Counted from the first letter of the stretch, positions 44,251 through 53,552 are shown. The stretch is 64,000 bases of DNA from an uncultured Ruminococcus sp. (GCA_904393835.1 CAJFNC010000002.1:62001-126000); one strand, 5' to 3'. Numbers and translations are program-made. Notes: a model not told the origin generated them from the sequence alone.

Positions 44251-45039
44251 GTGAATAATATGAAAGACATTATAATTTTAACTTTAAGAACGGCAGTCGG
44301 CGTTTGTGCGGCGGGGCTGCTTTTGATTTTTTTAATAAATATACTCAGCTCAATTACCAACGTGGGCAGCATTGCGGGCGCGATTGCCTGCTTTTGGATT
44401 TTGTGTATGACAATAGCTCCCGTGCATGAATGGCTTGTACAGCTTTTTTCGCACACCGTGGCGACTCGGTTCATTTACCGATTTGTATGCGTGTGTATGG
44501 CGGTATTTATTGCGTACGGTGCTGCGGTAACTGCGGCAATGGCAGTTTGCGCGTCGGTAAAACCAAAGGAAAATGCAACAGTTATTGTGCTCGGCGCTCA
44601 GGTAAAGAACGGCGGTCCGTCAACAATGCTCAGGGGTCGTATTCTCGCAGCGGAAACATATTTAAAACAGCACCCGGACGCTAAGGCGGTTTTGTCGGGC
44701 GGAAAAGGTGAAGATGAAGCGATAAGCGAGGCTTTATGTATGTACAACGAGCTTGTAAAGAGCGGAATTGACGGCGACAGGCTGTATCTTGAGGATAAGT
44801 CCACAAACACGACTGAAAATTTCAAATTTTCGCAAGAGGTAATCGAGAAAAACGGACTGAATAAAGACCTCGTCGTTGTGACCGACGGTTTTCACCAGCT
44901 GAGAGCGAGAATAATAATTCATCAGCTCGGCATAAAAGAAAGCGTCGGCACGTGCAATGCCGACACTTCGTTTTTGTATCTTCCTACTTTTGTTGTTCGT
45001 GAGTGGTTTGCTCTTCCGTTTCAGGTGTTATTTCGGTAG
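44251..45039 (+). CDS. YdcF/SanA-like DUF218 membrane protein
   Basis: A 262-residue protein with three N-terminal membrane helices (about 5-100) and a C-terminal DUF218 domain: ATVIVLGAQVKNGGPSTMLRGRI, AVLSGGKGEDEAISEA, LEDKSTNTTENFKFS and VVTDGFHQLRA are the diagnostic blocks. The family includes SanA and ElyC, implicated in envelope integrity. The start is a GTG with a weak ribosome site; an ATG three codons later is an alternative. Its 3' end overlaps a convergent small ORF by 56 bases. Confidence 0.88.
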   Translation: MNNMKDIIILTLRTAVGVCAAGLLLIFLINILSSITNVGSIAGAIACFWILCMTIAPVHEWLVQLFSHTVATRFIYRFVCVCMAVFIAYGAAVTAAMAVCASVKPKENATVIVLGAQVKNGGPSTMLRGRILAAETYLKQHPDAKAVLSGGKGEDEAISEALCMYNELVKSGIDGDRLYLEDKSTNTTENFKFSQEVIEKNGLNKDLVVVTDGFHQLRARIIIHQLGIKESVGTCNADTSFLYLPTFVVREWFALPFQVLFR

Positions 45040-45214
45040 TGATAACTTCTGAAATAGAATTGAGCGAATCAATATGCATTCCGCTGCGGCGGTTTGCCTC
45101 ACGGGGGAAAATTTCGTTGTCGAGCGTGTCAATAATCGGCGACATTGTGTCTCCGTTGTTTCTCGACGGAAATTCAATCGGAAACTGATTTTTTCTGTTT
45201 TTGCTTTTACTCAT
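44984..45214 (-). CDS. Small acidic hypothetical protein
   Basis: A 76-residue hydrophilic protein with a basic start (MSKSKNRKNQF) and an acidic, threonine-rich C-terminus (SEVITTEITPETEEQTTHEQQ). It is preceded by AAAGGCGG. The last 56 bases overlap the ydcF-like gene tail to tail. I do not recognise it. It may be a real small gene or a chance frame; composition and ribosome site favour it being real. Confidence 0.5.
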   Translation of the reverse strand: MSKSKNRKNQFPIEFPSRNNGDTMSPIIDTLDNEIFPREANRRSGMHIDSLNSISEVITTEITPETEEQTTHEQQK

Positions 45215-45284
45215 AAATATAACCGCCTTTCAATTTTGATTGGTGGTTATATTTTTTGCAGTTTTTTATTTTATATGCGCTTGT

Positions 45285-46304
45285 TTATATTTTATTTTGA
45301 CTTTTTAGAGTTTTAACCACCGCGTCTAATGTATCAATTGCAAGCGCCAACAGTATGCATCCCATAAAAAACAGGTGAAAGTTTGCAAAGATTGCAGATA
45401 TTTTATCTGAGTCGGCAAAAAGCTCCGATGTATAATTTACAAAATCGCTGTTTAAAATATTTTCTCCTGCAAGCCAAATAACCGCAAGCACGGCGGAAAG
45501 AACATTTGTTATAACTGAGGTAATCATTACCTTTTTGTTGTATCTTTTTTCAATCAGTTTTACAGATTCCCTTATAATTCCCAGCACGCCGAACATAATA
45601 ATAATATACCAAGTTGAATGTATTGTATCTAAATTGAAAATAGGTATGAATGTATTCGTTTTTGTGGTTATCATACATAAAACCTGCGGGCAAATCAGGA
45701 AAACGCTCAAAAACGCAATTGTTATTGCAATTGAGGCAATTGTTTCAACTTTTGAGATTTTTTCTTTCTTTACGGGAACCGAGGGCAGACTGTCAAGATT
45801 GCCCGTGTTATCAATTTTTATATTTTTATGATAGAAAATTGCAAACAGTATTGTAACAAAGGCAAATGCCCACACAATAGCAGACGGAAGCGATGTAAAC
45901 AGGTTTACAAAGAAGTCACGTAAAAGGATTACGGAGCTGCTTGCATACGAGGTTTCGGTGCCGTTAAGAGCATTAACAAGCGTTGAAATAATCATTGCAA
46001 GGGTTATTCCCGCGCACGTACATATAAGCACAATTTTCAGCACATATTTGTAGGTTGAGTAGTACGGAGAGCCGATAAGACACTTGTCGGAATCGGGATT
46101 GTACTGTTCGTAAAGCTCCTGAGGAGTGCCGAGCTCGGTCAGAACAATTCTGATATCCTTTTCCTGCGGCGTTGTGTTTGCACAGCGCTCCGTCAGCATA
46201 TCGTCAATTATTGTGCGAAGTTCGTCGGAAACATCGGATCTGATTTTTTTTGGCAGACGCTTTGTTGCAGCATAGATATATCTTTCAATAAGGTCGTTAG
46301 TCAT
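45285..46304 (-). CDS. HAAS-type membrane protein paired with PadR
   Basis: A 339-residue protein with an N-terminal helical HAAS (permease-associated) domain: LIERYIYAATKRLPKKIRSDVSDELRTIIDDM, then ELGTPQELYEQYNPD. About eight membrane helices follow. The ATG at 46304 overlaps the last eight bases of the PadR gene; the ORF-track start 27 codons upstream lies inside PadR. This PadR plus HAAS membrane-protein arrangement is common in Firmicutes, where PadR represses the pair, often in response to envelope stress. Transport activity is not evident. Confidence 0.82.
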   Translation of the reverse strand: MTNDLIERYIYAATKRLPKKIRSDVSDELRTIIDDMLTERCANTTPQEKDIRIVLTELGTPQELYEQYNPDSDKCLIGSPYYSTYKYVLKIVLICTCAGITLAMIISTLVNALNGTETSYASSSVILLRDFFVNLFTSLPSAIVWAFAFVTILFAIFYHKNIKIDNTGNLDSLPSVPVKKEKISKVETIASIAITIAFLSVFLICPQVLCMITTKTNTFIPIFNLDTIHSTWYIIIMFGVLGIIRESVKLIEKRYNKKVMITSVITNVLSAVLAVIWLAGENILNSDFVNYTSELFADSDKISAIFANFHLFFMGCILLALAIDTLDAVVKTLKSQNKI

Positions 46305-46647
46305 TTTGATTTTCCCCCTCTGACAAAAGTTTTTCAACATTTTGCGTAAATGCTTTCCATTGCTCGGTTGTTTTGTTGAGAACAATTAAGCCATCCGCGG
46401 TCGTTTTGTAGTATTTTCTGGGCTTTGCTTCGCTTGTTTCCCATTCGCTGGTAAGAAGTCCCTGCGATTCAAGTCGGCGCATAAGCGGATACAGAGTGTT
46501 AGCTTCAATCGGAATGTCGTGAGCCTGAAGTTCTTTTACAAGGTTGTAACCGTACATAGGTTTTTGCAGTCGGTTGAGTACAAGCAGTATCAAATTGCCA
46601 CGCCGAAGCTCCTGTACAAGGCCCGCAACTATGTCGTCGTGATTCAT
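46297..46647 (-). CDS. PadR-family transcriptional regulator
   Basis: A 116-residue winged-helix PadR regulator (subfamily 2 size). The DNA-binding part is LRRGNLILLVLNRLQKPMYGYNLVKEL ... IEANTLYPLMRRLESQGLLTSEW, then RKYYKTTADGLIVL. It is translationally coupled to the HAAS membrane protein and probably autoregulates the pair. GGTGG precedes the ATG. Confidence 0.92.
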   Translation of the reverse strand: MNHDDIVAGLVQELRRGNLILLVLNRLQKPMYGYNLVKELQAHDIPIEANTLYPLMRRLESQGLLTSEWETSEAKPRKYYKTTADGLIVLNKTTEQWKAFTQNVEKLLSEGENQND

Positions 46648-46739
46648 ATTTTCACCACCGTTTTAAATTAACAATATTGTGTAATATAATTATACTGTGC
46701 GATATACAGTATGTCAAGATTTTTTAAAGTTTTTTCAAA

Positions 46740-46777
46740 AATAAAACGCCGCGCAGTCAAATAACTGCACAGCGTTT
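46740..46777 (-). terminator. Terminator after argS
   Basis: AAACGC..GCAGT / ACTGC..GCGTTT stem with small internal mismatches, placed about 50 bases beyond the argS stop. The minus-strand U-tract is TTTTATT. Confidence 0.65.
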
Positions 46778-46825
46778 TGTGGGGTTAGTTATATTTTTAA
46801 TTTTTATCAATATAATAACTGAGTA

Positions 46826-48562
46826 TTACATACTTTCGGGACAACTTATATTAAACATTGTGAGCACGTTTTTAATTACAGCCTTTACACATTCGCAAAG
46901 TGCAAGTCTTGCCTGCATAAGTGACTCGTCCTTGCCTTTTACGCGGCAAGCGTTGTAAAACTTGTGGAAAAGTGTCGCAAGCGCGGTCACATAGCGTGTA
47001 ATCTTTGTGGGGTCATAATCTTTTGCGGTAGATATAATTTCAGCTGTGTAAGAGGCAAGGTGGTTAATAAGCTCCTTTTCTTCGGGAGCGCAAAGCAGAG
47101 CAAGCTCATCGTTTGTGCATTTGCGTGGAGTTATTCCGTCCTTTGCAAGCGATTTAAGAATACTGCAAATTCTTGCGTGCGCATACTGAACGTAGTAAAC
47201 GGGATTCTGGTTGTCCTCGCTGACCGCAAGGTCAAGGTCAAAATCCATCTGAGTGTTTGCTTCCCTTGTGTTGAACATAAATCTTGCGCTGTCAACAGGA
47301 ACTTCGTCAAGCAAATCGCCGAGCTGAATTGCTTTGCCTGTTCGCTTGCTCATCCTTACAAGCTCGCCGCCCTTAACAAGCTTTACAAGCTGCATAAGTA
47401 CAACGTGGAGGTTGTCGCCGTTGTAGCCGATAGCGTCCATTGCGCCTTTCATTCTCATAACGTGTCCGTGGTGGTCGGCACCCCATACATCGATAAGAGT
47501 TGTAAAGCCTCTGTCAAATTTATTTTTATGATAGGCAATATCGGCGGTAAAATAGGTTGGATTGCCGTTTTTGCGTATAAGAACGTCGTCTTTAAGCTCA
47601 AGGTTGTCTATGTACTTCTGAGTTTTACCCTCTTTTAGCAGCTTTTCGGTGAGCACCTCTTTGTTTTTGTACCAAACAGCTCCGTCCTCTTCATAGGTAA
47701 GTCCTTTGTCCTTAAGAATGTCAACAACCTCTTTGACCGCGCCGCTTTTGTGAAGCTCGCTTTCAAAGAACCACTTATCGTAGTGGATATGATACTTTTC
47801 CATATCAGCCTGCATTTTCTTGATGTTCTTGGGAAGAGCGTAGTCAACAAGGGCTTTTTTGCGTTCTTCGCCGGAAACATTCAAAAGGCTGTCACCGTTT
47901 ATGTCGGCGTATTCACGGGCAAGCTCCGTAATGTCGGCTCCCTGATAACCGTCTTCGGGGAACACGATTTCGTCGCCCTTGTAAATTTGAAGATAGCGAG
48001 CCTCAAGCGAATTGCCGAATTTTTCAATCTGGTTGCCCGCGTCGTTTACGTAAAATTCACGCCAAACGCTGTAACCTGCCTTGTCCAAAACTGCGGCAAG
48101 GCAGTCGCCGAGCGCGCCGCCTCTTGCGTTGCCCATATGCATCGGTCCCGTCGGGTTTGCCGATACAAACTCAACCATTACTTTTTCGCCGCCGCCAAAA
48201 TCGCTTCTGCCGTAGTTTTCGGGGTCGGAAAGAATTTCGTTTATTACGTTCGCGTAGAAATCCGAGCCGAGGAAAAAGTTAATAAATCCGGGTCCCGCCG
48301 TTTCAAAGCGCTCGCACATTGTGCTGTCAAGAGAAATGTTGTCGGTGATTGCTTTGGCAATTTTAAACGGCGGCATTTTGAATGCCTTTGCGCCTGCCAT
48401 GGCGGCGTTGGTGGCAAAGTCGCCGTGACTTCTGTCGGCTGGAGTTTCGATTATAAATTTCGGAATCTCGGCGTCGGGGAGTTCTCCTTTAGATATTGCC
48501 GTTGTAATTGCGTTTTCTATAGCCTTTTTAAGCGTACTGACTGCTTTTGCGTATGTATCCAT
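46826..48562 (-). CDS. argS: Arginyl-tRNA synthetase
   Basis: A 578-residue class I aminoacyl-tRNA synthetase charging tRNA-Arg. The ArgRS signature around the HIGH motif is SANPTGPMHMGNARGGALGD, the KMSKS counterpart is RMSKRTGK, and the C-terminal DALR anticodon domain (QYAHARICSILKSL onward) is complete. It lies five bases downstream of the DUF1934 gene, so murI, DUF1934 and argS probably form one operon. Confidence 0.96.
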   Translation of the reverse strand: MDTYAKAVSTLKKAIENAITTAISKGELPDAEIPKFIIETPADRSHGDFATNAAMAGAKAFKMPPFKIAKAITDNISLDSTMCERFETAGPGFINFFLGSDFYANVINEILSDPENYGRSDFGGGEKVMVEFVSANPTGPMHMGNARGGALGDCLAAVLDKAGYSVWREFYVNDAGNQIEKFGNSLEARYLQIYKGDEIVFPEDGYQGADITELAREYADINGDSLLNVSGEERKKALVDYALPKNIKKMQADMEKYHIHYDKWFFESELHKSGAVKEVVDILKDKGLTYEEDGAVWYKNKEVLTEKLLKEGKTQKYIDNLELKDDVLIRKNGNPTYFTADIAYHKNKFDRGFTTLIDVWGADHHGHVMRMKGAMDAIGYNGDNLHVVLMQLVKLVKGGELVRMSKRTGKAIQLGDLLDEVPVDSARFMFNTREANTQMDFDLDLAVSEDNQNPVYYVQYAHARICSILKSLAKDGITPRKCTNDELALLCAPEEKELINHLASYTAEIISTAKDYDPTKITRYVTALATLFHKFYNACRVKGKDESLMQARLALCECVKAVIKNVLTMFNISCPESM

Positions 48563-48567
48563 ATTAT

Positions 48568-49014
48568 TTATTCACCCTCATCTGAATTTTTTTCTTCAAC
48601 TGTAATTTTAAACTTATTTTCACTTACAAGGTCGGCGTTAAAATCAAGAGTATAGCTCACCTCAAGCACACCGCCTTTTTCGTTTAGATTATTTACAAGT
48701 GTTTTTGTAAACACGCCTATCATCAAATCTCCTGCGACTGTCTGGTAAAGACACTGATGACGTTTTCCGTTTTCAAGCATAAGCCTTGATTGGTACGGTC
48801 CCTTGCGTGTGATAGTTACGGTCTGGTCGGCAACCTTTATAAGATTGTTTGAGAATTTGTCGGGCTGTTCCTCGTCATACTCCTTGTAGCCGATAAAAAA
48901 ATGACCGTTTTTCATTATATAGTTGCCCGCAGTAAGAACTTCGATTTTATCGTATTCGCCGTCGAGAATTTGCTCGCCGACAATTGAAATCATATAATTT
49001 TCCTTTGCAGCCAT
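48568..49014 (-). CDS. DUF1934 beta-barrel protein
   Basis: A 148-residue protein of the DUF1934/YwiB group, a small calycin-like barrel found next to argS in many Firmicutes. Characteristic segments are FFIGYKEYDEEQPDKFSNNLIKVADQTVTITRKG and MIGVFTKTLVNNLNEKGGVLEVSYTLDFN. The function is unknown. AAGGAG precedes the ATG, and 12 bases separate it from murI. Confidence 0.85.
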   Translation of the reverse strand: MAAKENYMISIVGEQILDGEYDKIEVLTAGNYIMKNGHFFIGYKEYDEEQPDKFSNNLIKVADQTVTITRKGPYQSRLMLENGKRHQCLYQTVAGDLMIGVFTKTLVNNLNEKGGVLEVSYTLDFNADLVSENKFKITVEEKNSDEGE

Positions 49015-49026
49015 CGTTACTCCTTA

Positions 49027-49845
49027 TCAGAACTGTTCAATGTCAATTTGATTTACGGTGTGTTTTATATCTCTGCCTAAAAACAGCCCCGCAACGTTTT
49101 CAAAGTCGTCGGGCGTGTCGCTGACATAAAAGTCGGGATTTTTAACCTCTCTGCTGTCGTTGAGTAAATTTTGTTCACGCAATACCTTTGCGGCGTAAAC
49201 CGCAGTTTCGTAGCCCGAATCTACAAGGGCTGTATTTTTGCCCATAAAGTCTGAAATAGCTTTGCTCAAAAGCGGATAGTGCGTGCAGCCCAGAATAAGC
49301 GTGTCAACGCCCTCCTCCTTTAAAGCCGAAAGGTATCTGCGGATTACAAGGCGTACAATCTGGTCGTCGCGGCGGATAAAGCCGTTTTCCACAAGCGGAA
49401 CAAAAAGCGGACAGGCCTGCTCAAAAATTTTAAAGTCGGGATTGAGTTTTTTAAGCCTGAGCTTGTAACTGTGGCTGTTGATTGTGGCGGCTGTACCGAT
49501 TACTCCTATTTTGCCGTTGCGTGTTTTGTGGGCGGCGGCATAGGCAGTGGGGTTAACAACGCCCGTATAGGGAACAGGCAACTCACTTTCAAGCGCATCG
49601 CCGGCAACCGAACTTACCGTGCCGCAGGCGGCAACAACCATCTTAACGTTGTGTTTAAGCAAAAATCCGGCGTCCTGAAAAGCATATTTTTTAATTGTTT
49701 CACGGCTTCGGTTGCCGTAGGGCACACGTCCCGTGTCGCCGAAGTATATGATTTTTTCGTTCGGAAGCACGTGCATAAACTCTTTTACCGCGCTCAAACC
49801 TCCCAAACCCGAGTCAAAAACTCCGATAGCATTTGAGGATGACAT
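49027..49845 (-). CDS. murI: Glutamate racemase
   Basis: A 272-residue cofactor-independent racemase making D-glutamate for peptidoglycan. The N-terminal GVFDSGLGGLSAVKEF carries the conserved Asp-Ser pair. The two catalytic cysteines are in VAACGTVSS and LGCTHYPLL. FGDTGRVPYG is also typical. First gene of the murI-DUF1934-argS operon; AGAGG precedes the ATG. Confidence 0.95.
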   Translation of the reverse strand: MSSSNAIGVFDSGLGGLSAVKEFMHVLPNEKIIYFGDTGRVPYGNRSRETIKKYAFQDAGFLLKHNVKMVVAACGTVSSVAGDALESELPVPYTGVVNPTAYAAAHKTRNGKIGVIGTAATINSHSYKLRLKKLNPDFKIFEQACPLFVPLVENGFIRRDDQIVRLVIRRYLSALKEEGVDTLILGCTHYPLLSKAISDFMGKNTALVDSGYETAVYAAKVLREQNLLNDSREVKNPDFYVSDTPDDFENVAGLFLGRDIKHTVNQIDIEQF

Positions 49846-49918
49846 ACTAAAACCTCTTTTACATTATTATACAGCTTAAATAATAACATAATATATTAAT
49901 TGTTGCAAGTCAAAACCT

Positions 49919-49947
49919 TTGACAAATTGCATATTTAATTGTATAAT
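49919..49947 (+). promoter_or_regulatory. Perfect consensus promoter for the unknown 261-residue gene
   Basis: TTGACA (49919-49924), a 17-base spacer and TATAAT (49942-49947), an exact sigmaA consensus. The predicted start near 49954 leaves a leader of about 30 bases. Confidence 0.85.
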
Positions 49948-49982
49948 TAAAAAATATAAAATAATCCGAAAGGAAGATTTAA

Positions 49983-50768
49983 TTGGAATTTAAGAAAGCT
50001 TTTGAATATATATCCGGTAAAGTAGAGGCAGAGCTTACAAAACTCGGATACACAAAACAAAAGGTTGCGTCCGAGAACAGTAACGAGCTTGTGTCTCTGT
50101 TTACAAGTTCAAACATTGCCTATGCGGTCGCTTATATAAAGGATAAGCAGCAGATGGTTTTGCGTTCGTGCACAATGACTGACGAAGGTCCCGATAACGA
50201 GTGGAAAACTCTAGCCACATGGCTTTATGATGACAGCGTGGCTGACCAGAAGGACGCCGACAGCATTGCCAATGACTTTATAGAGGGTGTGTCGGGCGTA
50301 GTTGCCATCAAGCGCGCAAAACAGGTTAAGCAGAAAAAGAAAAATAACGACGAGGGTTCGGCAGACCCGAAGTTTTTGGCAAAGCGCTTTGTATCAACTT
50401 TTCCCGAACTCAGAGATGAGATAAAGCAGGAGGAGGATTGCTACTATCCGTTTAGAGGAGCTACCTTTGCAAAGGAAAAAATTCTTCCCAAACTCAAGGT
50501 CTATATAAAACAGGCTGACAAAAACCGCATTGAAAAGCTTGCCGGAATTTTTAACGTTCAGTACGGCAACGGCGATGTTGACACACGTTCAATTATCACT
50601 ATGGTGCTTATTAACGGACTTGACGATGAAGAGTACCTTGCTCTTAACGAGTTCTTTGACAACGACTTAAATGCCGCGGCAAAGGCGGGCAGAAAATACA
50701 AGGATAAAAACGTAAAACCCGAAAAGCCCAAAAAGGTTAAGTCAAAAGCAAAAACACTTGTAAATTAA
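49983..50768 (+). CDS. Unrecognised soluble protein with basic tail
   Basis: A 261-residue protein starting at TTG with AAAGGAAG upstream. The N-terminal half (about 1-115) resembles an alpha/beta domain with no visible catalytic motif. A lysine-rich linker (KRAKQVKQKKKNNDEG) is followed by a helical second domain (FLAKRFVSTFPELRDEIKQEEDCYYPFRGATFAKEKILP). The tail is strongly basic (KYKDKNVKPEKPKKVKSKAKTL), as in nucleic-acid-binding proteins. There is no signal peptide or membrane segment. The perfect promoter and position next to the ribosomal/secE-nusG cluster suggest high expression. Function unknown. Confidence 0.75.
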   Translation: MEFKKAFEYISGKVEAELTKLGYTKQKVASENSNELVSLFTSSNIAYAVAYIKDKQQMVLRSCTMTDEGPDNEWKTLATWLYDDSVADQKDADSIANDFIEGVSGVVAIKRAKQVKQKKKNNDEGSADPKFLAKRFVSTFPELRDEIKQEEDCYYPFRGATFAKEKILPKLKVYIKQADKNRIEKLAGIFNVQYGNGDVDTRSIITMVLINGLDDEEYLALNEFFDNDLNAAAKAGRKYKDKNVKPEKPKKVKSKAKTLVN

Positions 50769-50900
50769 AATGTGAGTTAAAGGCTCTTTGTGTTTATGCA
50801 AGGGGTCTTTTACTTTAATAAAAGAGACGGATTTATTCCGCAAACGCGAATTACAATGGAAAAATGCGATATTTTCTTAAAAAAATAATCAATTTAAGTA

Positions 50901-50929
50901 TTGACTTAATGCCTTATATATGATAAAAT
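50901..50929 (+). promoter_or_regulatory. Promoter for rpmG-secE-nusG
   Basis: TTGACT (50901-50906), 17-base spacer, TAAAAT (50924-50929), about 85 bases upstream of rpmG. Confidence 0.7.
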
Positions 50930-51012
50930 TAATTTACCTCTGAAAGGGGCTTATTTTTTTGTGCCCTATTGAGGGAGGCTAAAATATTCCGAAATAACCG
51001 GGAGGTGCCGTT

Positions 51013-51162
51013 ATGAGAGTTAAAATCACATTGGCCTGCACAGAGTGCAAACAGCGTAATTACAACACAATGAAAAACAAGAAAAACAGTCCCGACAGAC
51101 TTGAAATGAACAAGTATTGCCGTTTCTGTAAGAAACACACTCTTCACAGAGAGACAAAATAA
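51013..51162 (+). CDS. rpmG: 50S ribosomal protein L33
   Basis: A 49-residue protein too short for the ORF track. It is ribosomal protein L33 of the zinc-binding (C+) type, with CTEC near the start and CRFC near the end forming the zinc ribbon, and the basic core [20 protein letters not shown] between them. GGAGG lies eight bases before the ATG. It directly precedes secE, as in most Firmicutes. Confidence 0.95.
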   Translation: MRVKITLACTECKQRNYNTMKNKKNSPDRLEMNKYCRFCKKHTLHRETK

Positions 51163-51174
51163 CGGAGGTACAAG

Positions 51175-51444
51175 ATGGCTGACAAAAAGCTTGATGAGAA
51201 AAAAGCTGACGCTAAAAAGTCTGCTAAAAAAAGCAAGAAGCCTAACGTATTCAAAAGGCTGGCAAAGTACCTCGGCGCATGTAAGGGTGAAATCAAGAAG
51301 ATAACATGGCCTACTGCAAAGCAAACGACTAAGAATTTCGGTATTGTTATTGCCGTTATTGTAGTAATGGGTTTGTTTTTATTTGCTCTTGATCAAGGAT
51401 TATATGCTTTGCTTGGTTTGGTTATGGATACTGCTTCTGCTTAA
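51175..51444 (+). CDS. secE: Preprotein translocase subunit SecE
   Basis: An 89-residue single-helix SecE that clamps SecY in the Sec translocon. A long lysine-rich N-terminus precedes the conserved amphipathic segment (FKRLAKYLGACKGEIKKITWPTAKQT), and the membrane helix follows (FGIVIAVIVVMGLFLFALDQGLYALL). Twelve bases after rpmG, with GGAGG upstream. Confidence 0.93.
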   Translation: MADKKLDEKKADAKKSAKKSKKPNVFKRLAKYLGACKGEIKKITWPTAKQTTKNFGIVIAVIVVMGLFLFALDQGLYALLGLVMDTASA

Positions 51445-51486
51445 CCGAGTGTTATTACTTCAGCACACGAAAGGAAGGAAGTTCTA

Positions 51487-52014
51487 ATGCCGGAAACTGA
51501 AGCTAAATGGTATGTGGTACATACCTATTCGGGCTATGAAAACAAGGTTGCCGCAGACCTTATGACAACTGCGGAAAACAGAAATTTACAGGATATGATT
51601 ATCGATGTAAAGGTTCCGACCGAAATCGTAACCGAAACCGTCGGAGAAAAAACCAAAGAAGTCGAGAACAAGCTGTATCCGGGATATGTTTTTGTAAAAA
51701 TGGTTTACACTGACGAAACCTGGTACGTTGTAAGAAATATCCGAGGCTGCACGGGCTTTGTAGGTCCGGGGTCAAAACCCGTTCCTCTTACGGATGCAGA
51801 AGTTTACAGAATGGGCGTTGAGACGCGCAGCGTCAAGGTGTCTTATTCGGTAGGCGATTCAGTAAGAATTATCGACGGTCCGCTTGAGGATTTTGTCGGT
51901 GTGGTTGATGAAATTGATACAGATAAAAACTATGTTAAGGTTACTGTTTCAATGTTCGGCCGCGAAACCCCCGTTGAGCTTGAGCTTGGACAAGTTGAGG
52001 CTTTGGAGGACTAA
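51487..52014 (+). CDS. nusG: Transcription elongation/termination factor NusG
   Basis: A 175-residue NusG. The NGN domain (KWYVVHTYSGYENKVAADL, YPGYVFVKMVYTDETWYVVRNIRGCTGFVG) binds RNA polymerase. The C-terminal KOW domain (GDSVRIIDGPLEDFVGVVDEID) is complete. It follows secE in the standard order and precedes the L11-L1 genes. Confidence 0.96.
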   Translation: MPETEAKWYVVHTYSGYENKVAADLMTTAENRNLQDMIIDVKVPTEIVTETVGEKTKEVENKLYPGYVFVKMVYTDETWYVVRNIRGCTGFVGPGSKPVPLTDAEVYRMGVETRSVKVSYSVGDSVRIIDGPLEDFVGVVDEIDTDKNYVKVTVSMFGRETPVELELGQVEALED

Positions 52015-52127
52015 ATTTATAATAATCAGCCGCTTGGCTTTTTATTGGGAACGTAATGTTCCCTGTGGGAGGGACCCTACATAGTGGCGTCCCGCAATTT
52101 ACCACGAATTTTGGAGGTGCAAACACA

Positions 52128-52553
52128 ATGGCTCAGAAGGTTGTAGGCTTAATTAAGCTGCAAATCCCCGCCGGAAAAGCTACTCCGGCTCCACCAGTAG
52201 GACCTGCACTTGGTCAGCATGGTGTAAACATTGTTGCGTTCACAAAGGATTTTAATGAGCGTACAAAGAACGATATCGGTCTTATCATCCCGGTAGTAAT
52301 TACCGTATATGCCGATCGTTCATTCACATTTATTACAAAAACTCCGCCCGCTGCTGTTCTTCTTAAGAAGGCTTGCGGTATCGAAAGCGGTTCGGGTGTG
52401 CCCAACAAGACTAAGGTTGCTCAGATTACAAAAGAGCAGCTTACAAAAATTGCAGAGCAGAAAATGCCCGATCTCAACGCAGGTTCACTTGAGGCTGCTG
52501 TCAGCATGATTGCCGGTACTGCCAGAAGTATGGGTATTACAGTAGTTGACTAA
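52128..52553 (+). CDS. rplK: 50S ribosomal protein L11
   Basis: A 141-residue L11, part of the GTPase-associated stalk base. It has the N-terminal [26 protein letters not shown] and the C-terminal rRNA-binding [31 protein letters not shown] lies just before the ATG at 52128; the ORF track extends into the leader. The 110-base gap after nusG contains short inverted stretches (GGGAACG..TGTTCCC) but no clear terminator. Confidence 0.97.
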   Translation: MAQKVVGLIKLQIPAGKATPAPPVGPALGQHGVNIVAFTKDFNERTKNDIGLIIPVVITVYADRSFTFITKTPPAAVLLKKACGIESGSGVPNKTKVAQITKEQLTKIAEQKMPDLNAGSLEAAVSMIAGTARSMGITVVD

Positions 52554-52608
52554 TTAATCCGGGTGGGAGGATTATTCCGATTGACCACCTAACAATGGAG
52601 GAAGACTG

Positions 52609-53304
52609 ATGAAACACGGTAAAAGATATGTTGACGCAGCTAAGCTCGTTGACAGAACTAAATTATATGATACAGGCGATGCTGTTCAGGCTGTAATTGA
52701 TACAGCTAAGGCAAAGTTTGATGAAACCGTTGAGCTTCACATTAAGCTCGGTGTTGACAGCCGTCACGCTGACCAGCAGGTAAGAGGTGCGGTTGTTCTT
52801 CCTAACGGTACCGGTAAAAACGTAAGAGTTCTTGCTATCTGCAAGGGCGCTAACGAAGAGCTCGCCAAAGAAGCAGGCGCTGATTTTGTCGGCGCTGAGG
52901 ATATGACACAGAAGATTCAGCAGGAGAACTGGATGGACTTTGACGTTCTTATCACAACTCCCGACTGCATGGGTCTTGTAGGTCGTCTCGGTAGAATCCT
53001 CGGTCCGAGAGGTCTTATGCCTAACCCCAAGGCAGGTACGGTAACTCCCGACATTGCTAAGGCTGTCAGAGAAGCTAAGGCAGGTAAGATTGAGTACCGT
53101 CTTGACAAAACAAACATTATTCACTGCCCCATCGGCAAGGCAAGCTTCGGCAAGGATAAGCTTGTTGAAAATCTTGACACATTGATGGATGCAGTAGTTA
53201 AGGCTAAGCCTGCTGCTGCAAAGGGTCAGTACATCCGCTCAGTTGCCGTTACTTCAACAATGGGCCCCAGCGTACGTATTAACCCCGCTAAATTCAGTGT
53301 TTAA
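52609..53304 (+). CDS. rplA: 50S ribosomal protein L1
   Basis: A 231-residue L1, the L1-stalk protein and a translational repressor of the L11-L1 mRNA in other bacteria. Diagnostic segments are [27 protein letters not shown] and [22 protein letters not shown]. It follows rplK by 55 bases with GGAGG upstream. Confidence 0.97.
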   Translation: MKHGKRYVDAAKLVDRTKLYDTGDAVQAVIDTAKAKFDETVELHIKLGVDSRHADQQVRGAVVLPNGTGKNVRVLAICKGANEELAKEAGADFVGAEDMTQKIQQENWMDFDVLITTPDCMGLVGRLGRILGPRGLMPNPKAGTVTPDIAKAVREAKAGKIEYRLDKTNIIHCPIGKASFGKDKLVENLDTLMDAVVKAKPAAAKGQYIRSVAVTSTMGPSVRINPAKFSV

Positions 53305-53340
53305 TTATTAATTAACTTATTTGCACATTGTGTAAATATA

Positions 53341-53470
53341 TATCAAATTCGCTGTTCTAAAGACAGCAGGTGCAATAGCGTAAGGGTAGTTTTACCCGCC
53401 TGCCGAGGAAGATGCAAATTATACTTTGTATTTTTGCAGCCGTCCGCGGTATCGGACGGCTGTTTTTATG
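53341..53470 (+). ncRNA. Ribosomal protein L10 leader with terminator
   Basis: The rplA-rplJ gap contains the conserved L10-leader core (TCTAAAGACAGCAGGTGCAATAGC ... CCCGCCTGCCGAGGAAG), the autoregulatory mRNA site bound by L10 or the L10(L12)4 complex. It is followed by a strong terminator. The arrangement matches the known Gram-positive L10 leader class. Confidence 0.85.
53437..53468 (+). terminator. Attenuator within the L10 leader
   Basis: CAGCCGTCCG-cggtat-CGGACGGCTG followed by TTTTTAT, about 85 bases before rplJ. Confidence 0.9.
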
Positions 53471-53552
53471 AACTGCGTAATTGGCTTATGCCGACGCAAT
53501 ATGTACACTTGACGTGTGCAGTTGCCATAAGAATATTCGGAGGTGAATTTAA

